From Bacteriovorax sp037444575 (GTDB taxonomy: Bacteria; Bdellovibrionota; Bacteriovoracia; Bacteriovoracales; Bacteriovoracaceae): 64,000 bases of DNA. A program made the position numbers and the translations under genes. Positions 34,793-43,821 of this stretch are shown one piece after another. Location of the stretch: positions 124,001-188,000 of the forward strand of contig JBBIME010000010.1 of the NCBI GenBank assembly GCA_037444575.1. The letters run 5' to 3'. How positions within the stretch are numbered: the stretch's first letter is position 1; the number at the start of each line of letters is the position of its first letter. A model generated the notes under the pieces. It had not been told where the DNA came from. It was given only the letters and a program-made list of their open reading frames with translations, and searched no databases.

Positions 34793-36474
34793 AATATTGT
34801 TTTCTCGCAGTTTTATTATCTCTTAATTTTGCTTCAGTTGTTCAAGCAGGCGATCGTTTAAACGAAACAATCTTGTCTGAGTATCTTCGTTTGCAAAAAG
34901 AATTCGCTATGGAGTCCTGCAGGCCAGGAACGGAGGACGCTTTTTTAAAACTCGATAAAGAGTATCGGGGCGATGGAAATTTTATTCCTGTTTTATTAGA
35001 TGAAAAAGTCGATTTAAAAACTGTTAAGAATCTCCTTCCTCTGATTAAAGAAAAAGGTGATTGGATTCAAACTCAAATAGATTCTATTAAAAAGATTGAA
35101 AATATCAAAGAACTTCGTTTTGAAATTGATCGAGTAGAAAACAACGTCTCTCTCTTGCAAGAAGCCAAAAAAGAATATTTTTTTGCTAACAACGATACTA
35201 AAAAAGACGAGATCAAAAAAAAGGCAAGCAAGCAATTTTACCAACTTCTAAAAGAGGTGGAGCATTTAAAGGATCAGATTCCTTTTCTTTTAAGTTTTAA
35301 ATTTCCAGTCAATCATCTTGCTCTTCGTTCAGAGTATGAAAAAAATAAAAATGTGAGTACAAAGGAAGCCAGAGCTCGCGCAAATTCTATTTATCTTTTT
35401 AGAAAGATTGTTCAAGATGGATCTTATGATGAAGATCTTTCCAGAAACGATGCGGTTATTCGCTCTGCTTTTGATACTTTGTATTTATCGTTGACTAAAG
35501 AGCCAGGCAGATCTTTTTTGACGGATAATGAGCGTGTCGATTTACATTATGTCTTAAAAAATTTTGATAAACTTTTATCTCTTAGATCTAACTCCTTGGT
35601 TGCGCGTTTTACAGAATGGAAAAACCGCAATGACCGCGCCCTCACTTTTTATCAAGATTTACTCGATGGAAAAAAAATAAAACTTTCTGAAAATAGTCAG
35701 ATTCAAGACGTGACTTCGCTTTTAGAAGAACGTGCAAGATCTCTTTATACACTTAAGGAGTTTGTTCTCTCTAGAGAAGCTAATGCTTATGAATTCTGGT
35801 CTAAACGTTCAGAGCTTCTTCAATCTCTTTTTGCAATTGAGACTATTCTCTATAGTGAAGTTGGGCGCATGGATGCTCCGGATGCTCTTGAGCGAAAAGA
35901 TGTGGCCCAAGTTGTAATCAATCGTTCGGAAAATGCTCTCTATAATTCACTTAATGACAGTACTTTAAGCAAGTTCCTATCTCCTAAAATTAAGGCAGCA
36001 GATAACAAGTGGCTCAATGTTCTTTTTAAAGAAGGGGAGTTCTCTTTCACGTATTTTTATATACCGGGAAACTTCCATATTTATTGCCCAGACATGAGTA
36101 GAGTTGGCCAATATTTGCGAAAGGAAAATGTTAGGATTGCCTTGGAGCTTCTCAATAAACCTAGAAATAATTTTGGGGCCCTTCGCTATTTTTCTAGAAT
36201 GAGTATGTTTGGAAGAATAGAGATGGATAGTCTCTGGAGTGATTTTACAGCTTTACCTGAAACCCCTGGGACTCCTGTTAAGAATTCCAAAAAACTCTAT
36301 GATCTATTTAAAAAAGATCGCTATAAATTCCTCTATAACTTTACTAACGAAGAGTCCCATCGGAACTTTTTGGTCGTAGAGCTCAAAGGAAAAGCTTTTG
36401 TTTTAGACGCCAAAGATAATAAGCAATTTTATCACTACAGAAATCCACACCAATTTAAGTATTTTACCCACTAA
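34789..36474 (+). CDS. Secreted protein with SleB-like C-terminal hydrolase region
   Basis: 561 residues, signal peptide (about 1-20, ending VQAG). The middle (about 70-340) is helical and coiled-coil-like. The C-terminal part (about 350-480) has TILYSEVGRMD, DVAQVVINRSENALYN and a distal ALRYFSRMSMFG, in the order seen in the SleB/CwlJ cell-wall hydrolase family (Hydrolase_2), with Glu357-like acid. Overlaps mpl by 4 bases, so it is translated with the recycling ligase. A murein-cutting enzyme feeding Mpl is a good but unproven inference. No other homology seen. Confidence 0.55.
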   Translation: MKYCFLAVLLSLNFASVVQAGDRLNETILSEYLRLQKEFAMESCRPGTEDAFLKLDKEYRGDGNFIPVLLDEKVDLKTVKNLLPLIKEKGDWIQTQIDSIKKIENIKELRFEIDRVENNVSLLQEAKKEYFFANNDTKKDEIKKKASKQFYQLLKEVEHLKDQIPFLLSFKFPVNHLALRSEYEKNKNVSTKEARARANSIYLFRKIVQDGSYDEDLSRNDAVIRSAFDTLYLSLTKEPGRSFLTDNERVDLHYVLKNFDKLLSLRSNSLVARFTEWKNRNDRALTFYQDLLDGKKIKLSENSQIQDVTSLLEERARSLYTLKEFVLSREANAYEFWSKRSELLQSLFAIETILYSEVGRMDAPDALERKDVAQVVINRSENALYNSLNDSTLSKFLSPKIKAADNKWLNVLFKEGEFSFTYFYIPGNFHIYCPDMSRVGQYLRKENVRIALELLNKPRNNFGALRYFSRMSMFGRIEMDSLWSDFTALPETPGTPVKNSKKLYDLFKKDRYKFLYNFTNEESHRNFLVVELKGKAFVLDAKDNKQFYHYRNPHQFKYFTH

Positions 36475-36507
36475 AAACATTTGCCCCAATAACCATTCAA
36501 GTGTATA

Positions 36508-36535
36508 TTGGCCAAAATATTAATTAGTGTATTAT
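36508..36535 (+). promoter_or_regulatory. Candidate sigma70-type promoter for metK
   Basis: TTGGCC (36508-36513), 16-base spacer, TATTAT (36530-36535), then a small hairpin GATGGT/ACCATC (36543-36562) in the leader. Box matches are 4 of 6 and 5 of 6. No SAM riboswitch pattern was seen in this leader. Confidence 0.4.
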
Positions 36536-36582
36536 TTATTTAGATGGTTTTTGTTTACCATCCTTCGTTTGTGGAGAACGTT

Positions 36583-37737
36583 ATGTTAAAAGATTACATC
36601 TTTACATCTGAGTCTGTGACTGAAGGTCACCCAGATAAAATCGCTGACCAAATTTCTGATGCTGTCCTTGATGCTATGCTTGCTCAAGATCCAAAATCAA
36701 GAGTTGCTTGTGAAACAATGATCACGACTGGTCTTGTTGTTCTAGCAGGAGAGATTACTTCAAAAGCTAATATTGATTTCCAATCAGTAGTAAGAAATAC
36801 AATTAAGAACATCGGTTACGATGATTCAAGAAAAGGTTTCGACTCTCATACTTGTGGTGTAATGGTTGCTCTTGATAAACAATCACCAGATATCGCTCAA
36901 GGTGTAAACGAAGGTGAAGGTACATTCACTGAACAAGGTGCTGGAGACCAAGGTTTAATGTTTGGTTACGCAATTAACGAAACAGCGAGCTTCATGCCAT
37001 TAACAATCGATCTATCTCATAATCTTGCAAGAAAACTTTCAGAAGTTAGAAAAAATGGAACTCTTCCACTTCTTCGCGCTGATGGTAAGACACAAGTTTC
37101 TGCTCAATACGTAGATGGAAAAGTAAAAAGATTAGACGCTATCGTTGTTTCTACTCAGCACGCAGAAGAAATGACTTTAAAGCAAATCCAAGAAGGTGTT
37201 AGAGAAGAAGTTATCAATAAAGTAGTTCCTGCTAACCTTATCGATAACAACACTAAAATCTACATCAATCCAACAGGCCGTTTCGTAATTGGTGGGCCAA
37301 TGGGAGACTGTGGTCTTACAGGAAGAAAAATCATCGTTGATACTTACGGTGGTCACGGAGCTCACGGTGGTGGTGCTTTCTCTGGTAAAGATCCTTCTAA
37401 AGTTGATAGATCAGCTGCCTACGCTGCTCGCCACGTAGCTAAGCATATCGTTGCAGCAGGCCTTGCTGATAGAGCACTTGTTCAAGTTGCTTACGCAATT
37501 GGTGTAGCTCAACCAGTTTCTTTCCTTGTTGAAACATTTGGAACTGAAAAAGTTGATCACGCAAAACTAAATGCTGTTGTTAACAAAATGTTCGATATGA
37601 GACCAAGAGCGATCATTGAAAGACTTGATCTTTTAAAACCGATCTATTCTTCGTCTGCGGCTTACGGACACTTTGGACGTGACATTTTCCCTTGGGAAAA
37701 ACTTGACCGTTTAACAGAACTAAAATCTCATTTCTAA
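36583..37737 (+). CDS. metK: S-adenosylmethionine synthase
   Basis: 384 residues. Contains the nucleotide motif TEGHPDKIADQISDA at the N-terminus, GAGDQGLMFGYA (about 113-124) and the P-loop-like GGGAFSGKDPSKVDRSAAYA (about 258-277). Catalyses ATP plus methionine to SAM, supplying the several SAM-dependent enzymes in the window. The start at 36583 is preferred over the in-frame ATG at 36544 because GGAG lies seven bases upstream and MLKDYIFTSESVTEGHPD is the family N-terminus. Followed by a strong terminator. Confidence 0.95.
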   Translation: MLKDYIFTSESVTEGHPDKIADQISDAVLDAMLAQDPKSRVACETMITTGLVVLAGEITSKANIDFQSVVRNTIKNIGYDDSRKGFDSHTCGVMVALDKQSPDIAQGVNEGEGTFTEQGAGDQGLMFGYAINETASFMPLTIDLSHNLARKLSEVRKNGTLPLLRADGKTQVSAQYVDGKVKRLDAIVVSTQHAEEMTLKQIQEGVREEVINKVVPANLIDNNTKIYINPTGRFVIGGPMGDCGLTGRKIIVDTYGGHGAHGGGAFSGKDPSKVDRSAAYAARHVAKHIVAAGLADRALVQVAYAIGVAQPVSFLVETFGTEKVDHAKLNAVVNKMFDMRPRAIIERLDLLKPIYSSSAAYGHFGRDIFPWEKLDRLTELKSHF

Positions 37738-37742
37738 GACTT

Positions 37743-37766
37743 AAGGCACCTTCGGGTGCCTTTTTT
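37743..37766 (+). terminator. Intrinsic terminator after metK
   Basis: AAGGCACC, TTCG loop, GGTGCCTT: a perfect 8-bp stem with the stable UUCG tetraloop and a run of T. Six bases after the metK stop. Confidence 0.9.
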
Positions 37767-37806
37767 GCTTCTTGATCAGCTTCCATTCTAATGGCAGAAT
37801 TTTAAA

Positions 37807-38211
37807 GTGATGAAAAACTTAACTCTTTTCCTTCTTATTATTTCTTCAAACTCTTTTGCTGAAAATTCACGCTCACCTGCAGTGCTTGCGAGTTCGTGCA
37901 ATTTAAATATCCCAACAACTGTGACAGAGGTGGTTGGAGGAAAAGAAGTCGTTAAAGAAAGACCAGTTGAAGATGTCTTAAAAGAGCAGTGTAAAGAAGT
38001 TAGAAAGTGCATGAACTCGGCCGGTGATGAAGAAATGGATGAGTTAAAAAAGCTAGAAGGGGTTGCTTGCAACAATACTCTTATGGCAGTAACAACTAAG
38101 ACACCTTCTCCCGTTGTCGATAAAAATTTTGATGGCAAAAGAAATGCGAAACCAAATTTGGAATTAGAACGCACAACTGACTCTACAAAATCAAATTCAA
38201 TCTCTAAATAA
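37807..38211 (+). CDS. Small secreted protein of unknown function
   Basis: 134 residues (MMKNLTLFLLIISSNSFA is a signal peptide). The mature part has cysteines near 31, 59, 65 and 84 and a lysine/glutamate-rich helix; no family recognised. An opposite-strand ORF covers the same bases (37788-38174), but this strand has the signal peptide and is oriented with its neighbours. Confidence 0.55.
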   Translation: MMKNLTLFLLIISSNSFAENSRSPAVLASSCNLNIPTTVTEVVGGKEVVKERPVEDVLKEQCKEVRKCMNSAGDEEMDELKKLEGVACNNTLMAVTTKTPSPVVDKNFDGKRNAKPNLELERTTDSTKSNSISK

Positions 38212-38246
38212 ATCCCTCACCTTTGAAATTGTGTTAGAATATTTCT

Positions 38247-38477
38247 ATGAATTTTACTGATATATTTCTTTTCATTCTTAAGTATATTCCCTTTTGGGCC
38301 GTGCCGATGGGAATCATTAGCGTGCACTTTGCTTATCTCTATTGGCTTAAAGACTTCAGAGAAATGTCTTATGTTTGGGGAATAATAACCTTATTTTGTC
38401 TTACATCCATCGGCATTTATTTTGTAATTGGTGGACCTGACCAAATTGTTCAAACTTTTACGCACGTTTTTCACTAG
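38247..38477 (+). CDS. Small two-helix membrane protein
   Basis: 76 residues with two hydrophobic helices (about 5-32 and 42-62) joined by a charged loop KDFREM. No family recognised. It follows the small secreted gene by 35 bases. Being short and AT-rich it could be spurious, but two clean membrane helices and no competing ORF support it. Confidence 0.5.
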   Translation: MNFTDIFLFILKYIPFWAVPMGIISVHFAYLYWLKDFREMSYVWGIITLFCLTSIGIYFVIGGPDQIVQTFTHVFH

Positions 38478-38538
38478 TTACTTAATCTTCTCATCAATCG
38501 GAAAATATTGCCGTGCCTCAATGTCAGATGTTGAGAAA

Positions 38539-38568
38539 TTGACACTGTCCCGGTTTAATTGTTAGCAT
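38539..38568 (+). promoter_or_regulatory. Candidate sigma70 promoter for the response regulator
   Basis: TTGACA (38539-38544, perfect), 18-base spacer, TAGCAT (38563-38568, 4 of 6). It sits about 70 bases before the GTG start. Spacing is one base longer than ideal. Confidence 0.3.
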
Positions 38569-38637
38569 TTTTCTAATGGTTATAAGGATTGACCATTTTT
38601 ATTGGGTAATTGTTATTTTCTTTCAAGGACGCAAAGA

Positions 38638-40209
38638 GTGAACGACTTTCAATTTCTACATACATCTTTCGAGCAGGATCAGGGTTTGGCGGGAAATGCT
38701 AGGCAGGCGAAGCTTCCCGATATTTACCTGGTCGAAGATGACCGCGTGCTTGGAACGACGATTAAGAAGTACCTTGAAAAAAAGCTCTCACTCACTGTCC
38801 ATTTTTTCCTTACCCCAACTGAATGCCTTCTAGAACTCGATAAAAAAATCAAAGCAGAAACTGTAGTCAATCAAACTCCATTTTGTCTTATCACTGATAT
38901 AAGTTTTGAAGTGGGAGGGTCTGATGGTCTTCTTCTTATTGATCTTTTAAAAGAGCGTGGGCATCACTTTGTTCCAATTGTTATGACTGGTTTTGCCTCA
39001 ATTGAAACAGCTATCAATGCGACTAAGAAAGGTGTTTTTCATTACCTCACGAAACCTTTTGAACTAGAGATCCTAACTGAACTCGTGTCAAAAGCTTTAA
39101 CTAAAAAATTAAATGTTCCAGAGAGTGTTTTCACGAATGCAGAAGCAGCTAAGCCAGCAGCAATTGTTACAACGAACAGTACTTCTCATTTATTTCAAAA
39201 TAAATTGAAAATTGAAGCCCCTGGTCCAGATGATATTTTCTGTGGAATGGTTGGACGTTCAAAACAAATGAAACAAGTTTTTGAGCGAATCAAAAAAGTC
39301 GCGGCTTCAGATTCAACTGTTTTTATTTCTGGTCCTTCTGGAACGGGAAAAGAATTAGTCGCCAATGCTCTTCATAATCTTTCAGCTAGAAAGTCACACA
39401 ACATGGTTTCGGTCAATTGTGGTGCCATTCCTTCAGAGCTGTTGGAAAGTGAACTTTTCGGTCATGAGAAAGGTGCCTTTACTGGCGCAATCTCTTCTCG
39501 CAAGGGACGTTTTGAAATGGCCCACAGAGGATCAATCTTCTTGGATGAAATTGGGGATATGCCACTTCTTCTTCAAGTAAAAATTCTTCGCGTACTTCAA
39601 AATCGCGTGATCGAAAGAGTTGGTAGTACTGAAACCACAGAGATTGATGTTCGAATTATTACAGCAACACATAGAAACCTAGAAGATGCTGTAGCAGAAG
39701 GAAACTTCCGCGAAGACCTTTATTATAGATTGAATGTTATTCCGATAAAAATTCCTGCTCTAAAAGATCGCCGCGAAGATATTCCATTAATGATTTCTTA
39801 TTTTCTTTCTAAATTTGTCAGTGCAGATCTAAGAAATAATATTGAATTTGATGACGAAACACTCGAACTTCTTATTTCTTATGATTGGCCGGGGAACGTT
39901 CGTGAACTTGAAAATCTTATCGAGCGTTTAGTTATTTTAAAAGGTGGAAGCTTAATTAAGGTAAGCGATCTTCCTGCAAAATTTCTAAAAACAGCTCCTT
40001 GTCATGTTGAGTCATATAAGAGCTTAATCTCACTTCCTGAAGAAGGGGTAGATTTAAAGCAACTTCTTTCTGATATTGAAGACTCTCTTATTAATCAGGC
40101 CCTCGAGGTTACTGGCGGAAACAAGAATCAAGCATCAAAACTGCTTTCTATGAACCGCACGACCTTAATTGAGAAGATGAAAAAGAAAGGTTTTCTTCAC
40201 TTGAACTAG
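38638..40209 (+). CDS. NtrC-family sigma54 response regulator
   Basis: 523 residues from the GTG at 38638 (AAGGA nine bases upstream; an alternative TTG at 38602 adds 12 unlikely residues). Receiver domain with acid pair in LVEDD, phospho-Asp in ITDIS, Thr in MTGFA and Lys in LTKPF. AAA+ domain with Walker A GPSGTGKE, intact GAFTGA loop, Walker B IFLDEIGDMP and FREDLYYRL arginine-finger region. Fis-type HTH at the end (GGNKNQASKLLSMNRTTLIEKM). It should drive sigma54 promoters; its kinase and targets are not in view. Contrast with the degenerate homologue at 47440. Confidence 0.9.
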   Translation: MNDFQFLHTSFEQDQGLAGNARQAKLPDIYLVEDDRVLGTTIKKYLEKKLSLTVHFFLTPTECLLELDKKIKAETVVNQTPFCLITDISFEVGGSDGLLLIDLLKERGHHFVPIVMTGFASIETAINATKKGVFHYLTKPFELEILTELVSKALTKKLNVPESVFTNAEAAKPAAIVTTNSTSHLFQNKLKIEAPGPDDIFCGMVGRSKQMKQVFERIKKVAASDSTVFISGPSGTGKELVANALHNLSARKSHNMVSVNCGAIPSELLESELFGHEKGAFTGAISSRKGRFEMAHRGSIFLDEIGDMPLLLQVKILRVLQNRVIERVGSTETTEIDVRIITATHRNLEDAVAEGNFREDLYYRLNVIPIKIPALKDRREDIPLMISYFLSKFVSADLRNNIEFDDETLELLISYDWPGNVRELENLIERLVILKGGSLIKVSDLPAKFLKTAPCHVESYKSLISLPEEGVDLKQLLSDIEDSLINQALEVTGGNKNQASKLLSMNRTTLIEKMKKKGFLHLN

Positions 40210-40393
40210 ATTGTCTAAGAATTACATTCTTCTTTCTTCTCATCTTTTATTCATTGGCCGGTAGAGATCCATCAATTTTCATTCTTTGATTTATCCTTAT
40301 TGCAAATTAAGAAAAATAACATGATCATTAAGGTTTAAATGATTATTTTTATTTATTAGCATGAATTGCTTTTAGTTATACTAAGGAGGAAGA
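40210..40393. other. Porin upstream region
   Basis: 184 AT-rich bases between the regulator and porin genes. ATCATT (40324-40329) and AATGAT (40338-40343) are inverted repeats with an 8-base spacer and could be an operator. TATACT at 40377-40382 is too near the AGGAGG site to serve as a -10 box. Nothing else recognised. Confidence 0.35.
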
Positions 40394-41443
40394 ATGAAAT
40401 TGAGGAACGGAATTCTACTATTAACAGCATTGCTAGGAATTGGCACATTCGATACAGCTCACGCAGACTTGAAAGTCTTTGGTTACTCTAACTTTGTTCA
40501 TTCTTGGCAATCAAAAACTCACCCAAGTTTTGACCAAGTAAATACAAACTTAATGATGCAAAAAGAAGATGATCGTTTCAAATTCTTCACAGAAATTGAA
40601 TTTCAACATGCTCCAAAGCATGATGCAGGTGTTCAGCAAGGAACAACTCCAAACGCAACAGGACGTGGAGCAATCAGTGTTGAGAGAGCTTGGGCGGAAG
40701 TTAATTTAGCAAAATATGCTCAACTTAGAGCAGGGGTAATGCTTAATACAACTTTATATGTTGATAACCACTATCCATCAATTGTAACTCCTATCGATTC
40801 TCCAATGCTTTCAAAAAATATTTTTCAAGAGCAAATGGAAGGGGCGCAATTGCGTGGGGAATTACCAGCGGGATTTAGCTATATCGCGTGGCTTGATCGC
40901 AAGCAACAAGACACACCACAAGGGCTAGAAAACTACGGTGGACATCTCTACTATGAAAACACTCTTGGAGATGTTTGGTTTAAGGCGGGATTATTGGCCG
41001 CTGAATACCATGTTTTCGATACAACGTTGACAACAAATAAATTCCATAACCAATTTGCAAAGGGAGCGGAGTTACAGTTAACGTTTAAAGGCCTTACTCT
41101 TTGGAGTGAGATCGCTCAATTAACAGATAAGAAAAACTCTCAATTAGGTCAACGTGGGTTCTATACACTGCTTTCTTACTCGCTTGAAACAAAGGCTGGA
41201 GAGTTTATTCCATTTGTTCTTTTAGACAGCTATAGAGGAGCAAGTGTTAATCATGCTGATAAAGATGGTGTGAATGTTGGTTATACTCCAAGTAACGTTT
41301 TTGCGAAGTCACTTGGTTTAACTTATCGTCCAATCCCTGTTATTTCATTCAAGTCTGAATGGACTCACACTGATGCAGTTACTGGAACAACGATTCCAGC
41401 ATCTGATAAAGTGGCGTTAGCATTTGTTTATTTTTATCTATAA
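40394..41443 (+). CDS. Outer-membrane porin-like beta-barrel
   Basis: 349 residues, signal peptide (about 1-25, ending HADLK). The mature protein is a run of amphipathic strands with alternating aromatic and polar residues, ending LAFVYFYL with a C-terminal Leu rather than Phe after an aromatic pattern. Looks like an outer-membrane porin or channel; substrate unknown. AGGAGG ribosome site is strong, fitting abundant expression. The upstream 184 bases hold a dyad (ATCATT/AATGAT, 40324-40343) but no certain promoter. A long terminator separates it from the convergent mla operon. Confidence 0.68.
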   Translation: MKLRNGILLLTALLGIGTFDTAHADLKVFGYSNFVHSWQSKTHPSFDQVNTNLMMQKEDDRFKFFTEIEFQHAPKHDAGVQQGTTPNATGRGAISVERAWAEVNLAKYAQLRAGVMLNTTLYVDNHYPSIVTPIDSPMLSKNIFQEQMEGAQLRGELPAGFSYIAWLDRKQQDTPQGLENYGGHLYYENTLGDVWFKAGLLAAEYHVFDTTLTTNKFHNQFAKGAELQLTFKGLTLWSEIAQLTDKKNSQLGQRGFYTLLSYSLETKAGEFIPFVLLDSYRGASVNHADKDGVNVGYTPSNVFAKSLGLTYRPIPVISFKSEWTHTDAVTGTTIPASDKVALAFVYFYL

Positions 41444-41451
41444 GTACAAGC

Positions 41452-41490
41452 AACATCCTCTTGTTAAAACTAACAAGAGGATGTTTTATT
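41452..41490 (+). terminator. Long perfect-stem terminator between porin and mlaD
   Basis: AACATCCTCTTGTTA (41452-41466) and TAACAAGAGGATGTT (41471-41485) form a perfect 15-bp stem with an AAAC loop, then TTTATT. It starts eight bases after the porin stop and its right edge touches the mlaD stop. Confidence 0.85.
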
Positions 41491-42286
41491 GCTCACCCTT
41501 CTTGATTGATTCACGAATAAAATATTTAAGAACTTTACTTCGATTTGCCCCACCTACAAGTGTTCTAAGATCTTCATGCAATCCTTGATCGTAAATAAGA
41601 GCGTGGAGAGTTCCAGGGCCTGTTTCAATTTGCTTAGTGATTTTGCTCATAGACTCACTTGATTGTTTTAAGTTAGTCATTGATTGAGCAATATTTTTGT
41701 CATTTAAAGTGCTCATGAGTTTATTAGTATTAGCTGTTAAATTTTCTAGATTAAGTAGAATTTTTTCCAGTCGGTTGTACTCGACACCTGAGAGAATTTT
41801 ATCAAATTTAGTAAGAATGCTTCCAGCAGAAACCACTAAGTCTTCACTTTTTGTGATGATGTGTTCAAACTGATTTGATTCTTTAGTTGGAAGTAATTCT
41901 CCATCATGGACAGATTGTGCGCTTTCAGTTCCACCAGTGATTTCAAGAAATTTATCCCCGAGAACACCTTGAGTTTTAAAAGTAATGACTGCGTCTTTTT
42001 TTATCCATTCGCTGTAGTCAGCATTGATTCCAAGAGTGATTTCTAAAGTATCAACGTCCTTAAATTTAATAGCAGAGACACTTCCTACCTTGATTCCTTT
42101 TAGTTGAACAGCAGCACCATCTTTTAAGTTCTGTGCACTCTTAACTTCTGTTTTTATATACACTCTTCTGGAAAAGATTGGATTTTCTTTGTTAAGCATG
42201 AAGATCGTTGTCATGACTACGCCGAGGAGAAGAGAGATGAAGATCCCAGAAATGAGATAGTTTTTTTTATCGCTAGGTTTAATCAT
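41486..42286 (-). CDS. mlaD: MCE-domain lipid transport substrate-binding protein (MlaD-like)
   Basis: 266 residues. One N-terminal membrane anchor (about 10-32) then the MCE domain (about 44-125: VKSAQNLKDGAAVQLKGIKVG and QGVLGDKFLEITGG) and a long helical tail. It collects phospholipid in the periplasm for the MlaFE transporter, or moves it outward in some systems. Overlaps mlaF by 4 bases. Confidence 0.85.
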   Translation of the reverse strand: MIKPSDKKNYLISGIFISLLLGVVMTTIFMLNKENPIFSRRVYIKTEVKSAQNLKDGAAVQLKGIKVGSVSAIKFKDVDTLEITLGINADYSEWIKKDAVITFKTQGVLGDKFLEITGGTESAQSVHDGELLPTKESNQFEHIITKSEDLVVSAGSILTKFDKILSGVEYNRLEKILLNLENLTANTNKLMSTLNDKNIAQSMTNLKQSSESMSKITKQIETGPGTLHALIYDQGLHEDLRTLVGGANRSKVLKYFIRESIKKGEQ

Positions 42287-43026
42287 ATATGTAGTCCTTG
42301 CTGAGAGATAAATTTTCTGACGTTGGGATCTTCAGAATTTTGAAATTTATAAGGGGTATCGTTAAAAATAATTTTTCCTTCATGTAAAACGACGATGCGA
42401 TCGCAAAGCATGATTGCTGAAGGAATATCGTGAGTGACAAAAATAGAAGCGAGTCCTTTTTTCTTAAGCTTTTGCATGAGGGAAACGACATTTAAAGTGT
42501 TCGCTGGGTCTAGTCCCGCTGTCGGTTCATCATAAAGAACAATTTCAGGATTTAAAATCATTGCTCGGGCCATCCCCACGCGCTTTTGCATCCCACCAGA
42601 TAAGTCAGAAGGCATGAGCTCTTCTTTTCCTTCGAGATCAATCAGCTTTAACATCTCAGCGACTTTATCTTTTATCTGAGCGTAGCTAAAAGTTGTATGT
42701 TCAAAAAGAGGATAGGCGATATTTTCAAAAACATTTATCGAGTCAAAGAGTGCTCCACTTTGAAATGAGTAGGATATTTTTATTCTGTAAGGAATGAGTT
42801 TGTTTTCAGTAAGCTGATCGATGCGTTCACCTTTGAAGAGGATTTCTCCTTCATCAATTCGCTCAAGACCAATAATAGATCGCAACAGGACTGATTTCCC
42901 GGTTCCAGATCCACCTAGGAGCCCAAGACTCTCTCCTCTATGTAACGTGAGACTAACGCCCGAGTGAATCAGGTGTTGGCCAAAGGATTTGTGAATGTTT
43001 TTAAGTTCTAGCAGTACTTCATTCAT
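42283..43026 (-). CDS. mlaF: Mla-type ABC ATPase (MlaF)
   Basis: 247 residues. Walker A GGSGTGKS (about 35-42), signature DLSGGMQKRVGMARA (about 141-155), Walker B IVLYDEPTAGLDP (about 161-173), then IFVTHD. This is the Ttg2A/MlaF group by the GMQKRVG form of the signature. Drives lipid movement with MlaE. Three bases downstream of mlaE and overlapping mlaD by four. Confidence 0.87.
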   Translation of the reverse strand: MNEVLLELKNIHKSFGQHLIHSGVSLTLHRGESLGLLGGSGTGKSVLLRSIIGLERIDEGEILFKGERIDQLTENKLIPYRIKISYSFQSGALFDSINVFENIAYPLFEHTTFSYAQIKDKVAEMLKLIDLEGKEELMPSDLSGGMQKRVGMARAMILNPEIVLYDEPTAGLDPANTLNVVSLMQKLKKKGLASIFVTHDIPSAIMLCDRIVVLHEGKIIFNDTPYKFQNSEDPNVRKFISQQGLHI

Positions 43027-43029
43027 CGT

Positions 43030-43821
43030 TTACCAAATAACCAAAAATATTTTACTGATAAAAAAATCAGTAACGAGAATTAAAATTGAAGCTGTTACAA
43101 CAACCCAGGTTGTTGTGACTCCAACTCCTTTTGTTCCTTCTTTAGTAAGTAATCCTTTGTAACAAGCAAAGATGGTGATGATCCCACCAAAGACCGCTGA
43201 CTTTATAATCCCTGACATATAGTCGCGAAATTTTACAGTCGCAAAGACCTTATAAAGATAAAATCCTGGAACAATGTCAAATTCCATTTTACAGACAATC
43301 ATTCCGCCTATTACTCCAACTGCAAAAGAAAGAGCGGAAAGAAGGGGAAGCGATATAACAAGAGACCAAAATCTTGGAACAACTAATACTCGAACTGGAG
43401 AAGTTCCAAGAGCGCGGATAGCATCGATCTGTTGAGTGACGCTCATTGCTCCGATTTCAGCAGCAATACCTGATCCAACTCGGCCAGCAACTAATAATGA
43501 TGTAAATAAGGGGGCCATTTCTCGGGCAAGAGAAAGTGATACAACCGCAGGAACGTAAAGTGTTCCTCCAAATTTTGCCAGACCATATCCAAAGTTTAAG
43601 GTCATAACCAGACCCATCGTTAGACCTATTACAACAGTGATGGATATTGAGCCGTAACCATTATGATTAATTTGTTCCATCAACCGAGAGAAATAAAATG
43701 GCCTGGAAAAAGTGCACTGAATGGTTTCAAACAAAAGTCCAAAAATCTCACCAACAAAAACGAAAAAATTTTTTGTGGCTTCGTAGCGATTGTGAAGTTT
43801 AGAAACAATTAGATCAATCAC
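43030..43821 (-). CDS. mlaE: Mla-type permease (MlaE)
   Basis: 263 residues, GTG start that overlaps the lipoprotein gene stop (GTGA). MlaE/DUF140 permease with five or so helices and the signatures SLAREMAPLFTSLLVAGRVG (about 91-110) and GAMSVTQQIDAIRALGTSPV (about 115-134). Works with MlaF and MlaD in inner-membrane lipid transport. Confidence 0.87.
   Translation of the reverse strand: MIDLIVSKLHNRYEATKNFFVFVGEIFGLLFETIQCTFSRPFYFSRLMEQINHNGYGSISITVVIGLTMGLVMTLNFGYGLAKFGGTLYVPAVVSLSLAREMAPLFTSLLVAGRVGSGIAAEIGAMSVTQQIDAIRALGTSPVRVLVVPRFWSLVISLPLLSALSFAVGVIGGMIVCKMEFDIVPGFYLYKVFATVKFRDYMSGIIKSAVFGGIITIFACYKGLLTKEGTKGVGVTTTWVVVTASILILVTDFFISKIFLVIW

Noticed and set aside
36475..36582. SAM riboswitch in the metK leader
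   Set aside because: Leader is about 100 bases, AT-rich, with just one small hairpin and none of the SAM-I/II core elements.
37788..38174. Minus-strand ORF of 128 codons
   Set aside because: Covers the 37807 gene; its product is Ser/Thr-rich without a signal or domain, while the plus strand has a clean signal peptide.
40377..40382. TATACT as porin -10 box
   Set aside because: It is one base from the AGGAGG ribosome site, so the transcript would start within or after that site.
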